A stretch of DNA of 39,664 bases from Sphaeroforma arctica JP610 (taxonomy: Eukaryota > Opisthokonta > Ichthyosporea > Ichthyophonida): NCBI RefSeq assembly GCF_001186125.1, contig NW_014040444.1, positions 112,646-152,309 of the forward strand, written 5' to 3'. The notes under the pieces were generated by a model that was not told where the DNA came from, made no database searches, and saw nothing but the letters and a program-made list of their open reading frames with translations. Below, piece after piece: positions 32,111 to 39,664 of this stretch (position 1 is the first letter of the stretch; each line of letters starts with the position of its first letter). The translations under genes were made by a program, and so were the position numbers.

Positions 32111-33450
32111 GCCAATTAATACATCAAAAAATCGTAGCTAACTAAAACGAGGCACTATTAAACTACAACGCTATATGTGTACAATAAACCATTTATCTGT
32201 ATAGCTTTTTTTCAGCTTAAGGTGCTATTGAAAGCGCTTCAATTTTCCTGTCGTCTTCAATTTTTTTTATCAATTCAGAAAGCGGCGGCATGAGATAGGC
32301 GTTTCTTAGATAAAATTGATCTTGGCAAAGGTGGAATCTGGTAATATGATTCAAACAAAGCATTGGATTACCATATAATCCAGTCACACAACACGAATGT
32401 ACAAAGACATATTCTTGAACAAAGACATTATTTTCTTATCTTGGAACATTCTCACTCGAAGCAAAAATACTCTCGGATCGGCAAGAGGTAATTAAAACAT
32501 TAAAAGATATTAAAAACAACCATATACAGCGTCGGAAGCTGGCTTCTCATGAAATGGCAAAACTCCATAGACTGCCTAGTTAAATGAATCCGCTTTTTGA
32601 CTATAGTTAACGCACGCCCATGACCCATTTAGACATAAATACTATTTTGCAAGTCTATATAAATATGAATCGCGTGCCAAATTACAATAACAACACTCAG
32701 TAAAACTAGGGTACCCAGTATAATTTGATACACAGCGAGGTGAAGTTCAACGAGATATCGGAAGGGAGAAATTAAAATAACAGCCATTGATACACGTTTT
32801 TATACGCTTATCAATCAATGGGTCAGCAGCAAGCAAACGGATTTCAGCAGCACACATAATACGAAAGTTAAGTGTTCAACAATATATATTTAGTATTCGC
32901 ATAGTTTTCTGGCAGAATATGTCCATAGGTATTGTGATTGTGCATATGTACGATTAATTATTAAGTCGAATGGCCTATGATTGAACTTTAAGAGTTGCTC
33001 TATCGATCTGCAACAGATTTGTGTTTTTTTAAATATAACTTTATAAGAATTTGTCTGCGTTAAGCGAAAATACTTATTATATCAATATATATATATATCG
33101 GGTTCAAATTTGACTGTGCATTATGTTTTCCGAACTGTGATTGTTTTTCCTAAATTGCAGCGTCGTTATGCAATCAAACGGCTTTGAAATCATGGAAAGC
33201 AACTATATGTATATGTTTACAATATCAGTGTAGATTTCTGTAAAAGAAGGTGTCTGCGGGTATAACTTGGTTGAATATCAAATATGATCGATCGTCAACA
33301 AAACTGGTTTCACCAGTTTCACCTATTAGTCTACTGAAATACGCACTCATTCTCCGCACTCTTCAGCTACTACGTCTTTTATCACTAAAAAAGTTCTTTC
33401 TGGGAGTTCATGATGGTTTAGAATATCTTGCCTGATGCAAGTTTGGAAAT
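32111..33450. other. AT-rich stretch without recognised gene
   Basis: Non-coding in appearance. A short (TA)n run is present near 33090. The 61-codon open frame at 33250-33435 has no recognisable motif. Confidence 0.5.
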
Positions 33451-33912
33451 TTACAGTAAGAAATTATATATATATATACAGAAAACCATCAAGTTTTCGT
33501 GTCCAATGGCTTCCACAATACATGCGATATCACGCGCTTTTACCCTCAACGACTGAAAAGTGTCAGAGTCCGAGTCTAAGATTCGCGTCCAACACCGCGA
33601 GGGCAAAGTCACCGCTGCTACTATCCGTAACTTCAGCAAGTTATAGAGATGATTGAAGGACCCAATCATCCTCCACGGCGACGCTAGTTTCACAGGTGAG
33701 ACCAAAGGGTTTTAGGGTTTTAGTCCGTGATAGCGTCTATCACGTGGACACGCCCATGAGACAAGTCTAGGTGTGTGCATCGTTGCTCGACGTGTATCGG
33801 ACGAAAGGGAAAGCAACTCCTGTTCCAGCGTGATAGGAACGTGTTCTTCAATATATTTCGCAACGCGGTCGAACAACGGCCCTGGGCCGGGTGGACGAGG
33901 GTATAGGCGCAA
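33451..33912 (-). CDS. Unidentified minus-strand open frames (doubtful)
   Basis: Two neighbouring open frames, 33451-33705 (84 codons) and 33712-33912 (66 codons), have ordinary, non-repetitive composition and higher GC than the surrounding DNA. The second includes DRVAKYIEEHVPITLEQELL, which could form a helix. I do not recognise either. They could be exons of an unknown gene or chance frames. Confidence 0.2.
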
Positions 33913-34385
33913 CTATCGCACGCACAGGGTCATCTAGCCGGCACATACACGTAAACCAAGGGGTTTCCCGCGCCAACGGATGTCCCTGGAGCAGTTAGAC
34001 TCTCTGTTGTACAATGGAAACACAACAATACTCTGTAGCTGTCAAGTCAACAGTGAAATACTACTATACCAGGTTTCGACATATTTGATTATATGGGATG
34101 TGGCTGTAAGGCATATTATGGATAGGCCAAACATCAGCCTCCTTCAAAACAAAAAGCGCAAAACGATATGGACAGTCTACGAAATGGTCACTATTGCCGG
34201 CGGAGTAATTTACCATGATTAAAAGTGGATATCATGCTGTTTGGTAAGTGCACGGTCCATGCAATACTTTATGTATATGGTCGACCCCTTACAGTCCAGG
34301 CAAATTAGAACAAGCATCGCAAGAAGACCGTTACACCCGAAGATTCAATATGGAGTATACTTTAATTGATCCTAGTTTATAGATA
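33913..34385. other. Spacer downstream of the membrane-protein gene
   Basis: An 80-codon plus-strand open frame at 33980-34222 has no recognisable domain. Nothing else is seen. This is probably the 3' flank of the minus-strand gene. Confidence 0.4.
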
Positions 34386-34423
34386 CCTGCACCACAACTA
34401 CAAGTCAGGTGCCGCTATAAATA
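34386..34423 (-). repeat. Duplicate of the last coding bases of the membrane-protein gene
   Basis: CCACAACTACAAGTCAGGTG at 34391-34410 is repeated 38 bp downstream at the true stop codon region (34429-34448). It is a tandem copy of the end of the last exon, including the stop codon, just past the gene end. Confidence 0.85.
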
Positions 34424-34435
34424 CCTGTACCACAA

Positions 34436-37400
34436 CTACAAGTCAGGTGCCGCCGTTGTATTGAACCTCTGGTTACCTTCACAGCTTCCTTCGTAGCCTT
34501 CAACTACATTCCGGACGCAAACGTGGTACGACAGACCGGGGAGAAGGCCACTTATCCGGCACTGCGTGTCAGTGACTCGGCACATTTCAATTGTATTCAC
34601 CACCTGTGTATAGGGCAACCGGACCGAACATTCAATACCGGACATAAATTTCCGTACAAGTTGCTCACCATGCATTGTCCCCAAACAATACAGATGGCAT
34701 ACAACTGACAAAGAGCTGGCAAAGAAAGAGGTATCGGGCAAGCACCGATAACTCAAACACATATATTATAAAAGGTGCAAGTGATGGTCATATTTTCCAG
34801 CTTCGATAACTAGCTCATACAAATATAGAGTATGTGAACTTTATTAAAGATCTGTAGCCATAAAATTAAGAGTCATGGGGTATTGTCGTATTGTAAACTT
34901 GTCATTTAAGGTGAATACCTGCAGCTTTGGATAAAAGCTGTACGTAGCTACGAAGTTTAGTTATTGACACACAAATTTGCAACCGTGTCAAAATCCCTTA
35001 CAAGTAACCGTAGATGACCTCCAGATGTAGTCATATATCCATAAACCACCAAGTGCCATATTATACAATACAATACACGAATTCACGCAGAAAGGTGTAG
35101 TATCAGCAGACTTTTGAAGTTTGCACATGCACCATACATGAAATTTACTGTCATTGAAATCACTATGACACTCACATAAGTCTATGTTGTCAATATAGAA
35201 CAATTTCTTACCACAGAATACACCGGGGCGATCGTATAGTTAGCAGCCGGCCACTCAACTAGCGCTCCATCGGTAGTTTCGTTCGAGATTGTTATATTGC
35301 CTACAAAATCCGGAGTTTTGGGCCTATAGCCCGTGTATGTGAAGGTTGACCCGAATCCCCATCTGGCGACTCCTTGGATGTATAATCCAGCCATGATGCT
35401 CTGGATTAAGACAATGAGGAGTAAAAATGTTCACTATGAATGTCTAAGGGTGTGTATGCATAAAGTACGTCACAACAACATGTGGCGCGGTTACTGTGTG
35501 CGGACCACCACATTAAGGAGAATGAATTATATTCTTGATTGATTATGTATATATATATACAACCACATAACCAAACATATGATTAAGGGCAACCGGCGAT
35601 GACGTTCTGAACAGGTGTAGTAGCATCATTTTCAATAACATGCTGGTAGTCATCTGTCGAGTACAATTCTTTGAAGAAGGTTTGCACACAAGTGACAATA
35701 TCTGTGAACCAGTATCTAGCGAAAAGCTGCCGTATATAAAGTAATCCGGTGCCATTTGCACATTTAATGTTATTACCATGCCAGCAGTGTCGGTCAAAAT
35801 TATGTGTAAACTAGAAGTCATGCGGATCTTTTAATACACAGGCACCGTGCATGTGATATAAACCGGTCTAGGACATGTGTATCTTTGTAAATACGAGAAG
35901 GCGGGGATGTTTGCAAGTGAGAGAGAGGGTATGTGTGTGTTTCTGAAACGACGTGTCTGATAATGTATCCAGGAAAGTATGTGTGGCGATTTCCGATCTG
36001 AATAGTGTTTGTATATCTGTGCATCACTATGTGTGGGTGCACGCTGGATACGCGGGTCGACATTTGTGCGGTTGTAGGATTCTATTGTGGGATTGCAAGC
36101 GCGCGCACGCAGGAGCCCGCGGGTTAAAATATGGAGCGGGACAGTCATGTGGATATGGTTGTTTAGAGGTATATATGTAGGTTAGAGGATTTTTAGAGTG
36201 CAAAAGATGTTGGAATCTTTAAAGTATGTGCGGTGCATGTACATGCTTGGACCTTGACTACGCCAATCTCAGTAGACAAAGAGTACATATCATCGGATGT
36301 GAGTAGGCACCCTTCTGGGTTTCCACTCATAGTCATGGCACACGGATGAATATGCAATCGTAAACGTTTTGTATACATACCGATCCTTAGACCTTCCGGA
36401 GTACAAGTCGACTCTCTGGCGCAACAGTACAGGACTAAGAACTAGAAAATCAGTCTCGTACCCACTTCACATATATTCCTATACCTTCAGACGTTCCTAC
36501 ATATCAAAGTGCTTACCTGCGCAAACGCAGCAGGGCCCATGGAGAATGCTGTGATAGGCCATATCGCCATACCCAGTTGGTAGTGATGCAGGTGCACAAA
36601 GTACTGACTGGATACGGCTACCGCAAACAGTATAAGCACAGCTAGTGCACTGATATATCCCGTGAGATATGGGAGTGTCCGACCGGACCGCCAGATAGCA
36701 CGGAACAGTTTGTAAAGCAGAAACTGTAGGGTGGAGTGTATTGAAACTGAGACACTTGAAAGGGAATGGGTGGGGAGATGGGGAGGGGAGGATCCACAAA
36801 TGAAATAGGGGCTGAATATGAACCGGCATTAATAGGTATGAAAGGAGGACGACATAGAGCTATACGTATGCCAATTACATAAGAAATACTGAGTATGCAT
36901 ACACGCAGAGAAATAGCAGGCGAATACGGACTGTGATATCGTGGAAAGATGCAAGATATGCAGAATGCTGGAAGCTAGCAAAGACCAGCTAATGGATACG
37001 CTCACACCGATTGAGCATCTGCACCCTTTCAGGCGTAGGGTTTGAGCGCAATGACATACATATCTAGCTTCTAAACGCAGGATCACTGTGAATAATACGT
37101 AGTGTATGCTCAACTTCCGGAGTGGGAAACGCCAACTATTAGAGAGATGTCTGTCTAGTTAGCTGACTAGGATTATTTGGAACGCGACAGAAACCGTGAT
37201 GTCGCCAGATTCAATATTAGCAGCTTAGAAGGGAAGGCAAGACCGCATTCAAAACATAACTGCATAAAACTGGAACTAAAACAACAGTGTGATGCAGGAA
37301 CACACACTAGTGCTGTGCAGAATTAGATCGTGCATAGGAAGCACCTTCAAGCTGCAAAATACACCGAAATATAAACAATAACAACAACTAGTACCTTTAA

Positions 37401-39056
37401 GAAAGGGTCTCCAAAAGGCATGCATTCATTTTACACCCAATACCTTTTATCAAAACAGGACAACCTCCAGTGATGTAGTGCACGCCACGAATTTCACGAC
37501 ACACACCAGTGCTATACTACACGCCGCAACCATCAGAGTGATCGCCAGCGGATTCCAGGACACAGGCGGCTGCACCACAGCGATACCACCGTCATCCGTC
37601 ACCACTTGCTCACCACCGGTGATATCCTCATCGGGGAAGATGAACGTCAGGTAGTTCATGTGGACAAAAAACCATGCGGGAAACCAGTACAAGGCAAACC
37701 GCTCCAGCATGTGCGTGGGGGGCGGGATAGCGGTTTTGCCACCGTAGAGATAGAGCATATAGGCTATGAATAGGAACGGCAAGAAACGGCCCATGCAGGC
37801 CTCGATGAAGCTGTAGCTGGGAACGGGCTGGCTGATGAGCGCGACGTACCTGTTTGAGAGCGGTTCACTTATGTGTTATATATGGCACTTGCAGACATTG
37901 ATCTCAAGTTATCAGCTTGCAGATAGCTGCTACATAGTATAGTATACACACAGCCGAATGTTCAGGCTCACGTGGGGAACAGTAGTGACACACTTCCTAC
38001 TTGCATGGCATCCTTAGTCACCGGTAGGTGTGCTGAAAACAGAGTAAGCGGTGATCCGAGAGGGCTTAACGGCTATTTATCTGGGCCGTGCTTACTACAA
38101 GACAAATTATATAGTGACTCGCAACTACATGACAGGCAGCCATGCAAAAGTGGAGATGCGAATGACTCATGGAGAATCTGAATTGCTGATTTGGCAGGGT
38201 ATCGCGAATTATACCGACCGATCTGAATGTAGCAGTGTACTTGGTACAGCAGTAGCAGGAACTGTCTAGCAGAGACACTGCTGATGCCGATATTGGCAGC
38301 TCATGGTGAAGATTGATACTGTGTACAGCACCAAAGTGATATTTAAACTGAAACACATATGCGTCCAGCCGTACATATACATATAGCTATATATTCACAT
38401 ACAGATATGTAGCGTAAACTCCGAGAGAACACTATTCGATATTAATAACATTCAAGTGTAGGCACATCTCGGTACCATGTGCACCACATATCACACTGTC
38501 ATAACGTACACGAACGATTACATGTACTTACCTACACATATGTTCGAGAATACAAATTCCGGCCTACACTCCAATAAAAGCATAGGAAAGTATGATTTAC
38601 TTGAAGGTATACATATGTACACAGAGATTAAAAATTTTGCGCACGTATTTCAATTCACTTACACATATATGGACAACAACAACTAGTGACATCTCTAAGC
38701 ATTTTCTCTATTACATTTCTCAGCCTGCACCCGTAGCACGCATACAGATACTCCGAAACGACAGCACACACACACACACCACTACGTGGTAAGCCATACC
38801 AGAAACCCACAACCATGATAGAAGCGTAGTATACTAAGGAGTTGACCCCCAGGAGAATGAGTCCGATGTACAGTAGCGTTGTGACCGGTAGAACCACTTG
38901 GAAGCCAAAATATTCGCACGCCTTGGGATCGGTGCATGGCTTTAGTTCGAAGGATTTCGCAAACCATTGCGTTGAATTGAACGACTGCACACCATTGGCA
39001 TCTGCTCCATCGTATGAGCGAACAGGTACATGTGAGTCTCTCGTGGTGTGGGTACA
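34436..39056 (-). CDS. LCCL-family-like polytopic membrane protein with C-terminal FN3-like domain, C-terminal 421 residues, 5 exons, 5' end outside window
   Basis: Minus-strand exons, in transcription order: 38800-39056, 37465-37849, 36517-36723, 35212-35400, 34436-34663. Phases agree and the sum is 422 codons with the stop. The first exon has a luminal part (GVQSFNSTQWFAKSFEL) and two membrane segments up to GFW. The second has GRFLPFLFIAYMLYLYGG, FALYWFPAWFFVHMNYLTF and a further helix. The third has GYISALAVLILFAVAVSSQYF and HLHHYQLGMAIWP. The fourth starts SIMAGLYIQGVARWGFGS. This order recalls the membrane part of fungal LCCL-domain proteins (GRFLP, HHY and NGxARWGF blocks); the LCCL domain itself would be upstream, outside the window. 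The last two exons form a fibronectin III-like domain (ALVEWPA, ISGLLPGLSYHVCVRN, FNTTAA) with several N-glycosylation sites. The acceptor of the last exon (GTGAG) and the donor GAG|GTTGTC are weak. Function unknown. Confidence 0.65.
35401..36516 (-). other. Intron of the membrane-protein gene
   Basis: Lies between exons 36517-36723 and 35212-35400. It holds unremarkable open frames on both strands (for example 36193-36378 minus). Direct joining of the flanking exons gives a better family reading than including any of them. Confidence 0.5.
36724..37464 (-). other. Intron of the membrane-protein gene
   Basis: Donor side GAG|GTTGTC, acceptor side CTACAG. Nothing recognisable inside. Confidence 0.5.
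37850..38799 (-). other. Intron of the membrane-protein gene
   Basis: Donor CTG|GTATGG and acceptor AAACAG, a phase 2 intron. It contains a (CA)n run at 38764-38779 and small open frames without recognisable motifs. Confidence 0.55.
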
Positions 39057-39149
39057 CTGACTGAAGGAAGCTTCATCGGAACTTTAGCCGGTTTACATGA
39101 TCGTGCTATTATACTACATCTAATAGAACAGAGTTAAGCCCTTTCTCCT

Positions 39150-39390
39150 TATCCAGACTGGCTTTGTGGGCCCATTGGTCATCAGATAAATTAACTGCAC
39201 AGGTTGTGCGTGTTCACAAATATGGGCGCAAAAAGATAGCTGGTCATGGGGTACAGATAGGCGTATTTGCGCTTGGATAATATTTTGCTGGATGCAACTG
39301 GTACTGAAAATCGCAGGCACCACTTGGTTTCTGAGAAGCAACGTGAAAGCAGCCAAATCCTCTAGATTTCGTAATAGTATACACAATAGC
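39150..39390 (-). repeat. Possible exon ghost of exon 38800-39056
   Basis: On the minus strand an open frame contains LLLRNQVVPAIFST, similar to YFGFQVVLPVTTLL in the exon. The DNA shares CCAAGTGGT plus scattered matches on both sides. It lies just upstream of the exon in transcription order. Similarity is weak. Confidence 0.35.
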
Positions 39391-39546
39391 GCGACTTATC
39401 TAAAATTCAGATCACTGTGTAGTGATTCATGTCTTCGGACTCTTACACAAGGTGGCTTTCGGTGCGTGTGCTCACCCGTTGTGTATCTACTGGTTTGTAT
39501 GTATGTGTGTAAATCGCTGTATGTATCCACCTATGTGATTGGTGTG

Positions 39547-39664
<118 letters not shown>

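Noticed and set aside
35543-36148. Other minus-strand frames in the same intron
   Set aside because: They have no homology that I recognise and no paired splice signals in phase.
36193-36378. Minus-strand frame with RLHIHP considered as an extra exon of the membrane protein
   Set aside because: Direct joining of 36517-36723 to 35212-35400 preserves phase and the expected spacing between the HHY and ARWGF blocks.

Overview
This is a eukaryotic nuclear window. The two host genes are cut by introns with GT/AG borders, the introns are packed with TA, TG and TATG microsatellites and 32-33 bp minisatellites, and the space between the genes is filled with eukaryotic mobile elements. The host proteins look opisthokont: one is a condensin CAP-G, the other resembles the LCCL-domain membrane proteins of fungi and their protist relatives. 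A unicellular opisthokont with long introns, such as an ichthyosporean of the Sphaeroforma type, would fit, but this is a guess from gene style.

Layout. Positions 1-9824 hold the last eleven exons of a plus-strand CAP-G gene (condensin I HEAT subunit, 615 residues visible, 5' part outside the window). Positions 34436-39056 hold the last five exons of a minus-strand polytopic membrane protein with a C-terminal fibronectin III-like domain (421 residues visible). The genes face each other tail to tail. The roughly 24.6 kb between them is an insertion sink. AT-rich, broken virus-derived DNA lies at about 10.3-11.9 kb and 29-32 kb, with one shared fragment on both sides. A decayed PiggyBac-type transposase (about 12.2-25.9 kb) is split by an 11 kb Ty3/Gypsy-type element on the minus strand (13668-24688). 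That element carries two solo-LTR-like insertions of a third family. A decayed Crypton-type tyrosine recombinase follows at about 26.1-27.9 kb.

The most unusual signal is in the host genes. Many CAP-G introns contain diverged partial copies of the neighbouring exon, often with its splice border. These exon ghosts lie upstream or downstream of the true exon, and one exon end is copied three further times in series. Similar short duplications occur at the last exon, and probably another exon, of the membrane-protein gene, and in the viral fossils. This suggests that introns here grow by local tandem duplication of exon-intron segments followed by decay. Exon borders were chosen by hand from splice signals and reading phase. 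All family calls rest on recalled motifs, not on searches.
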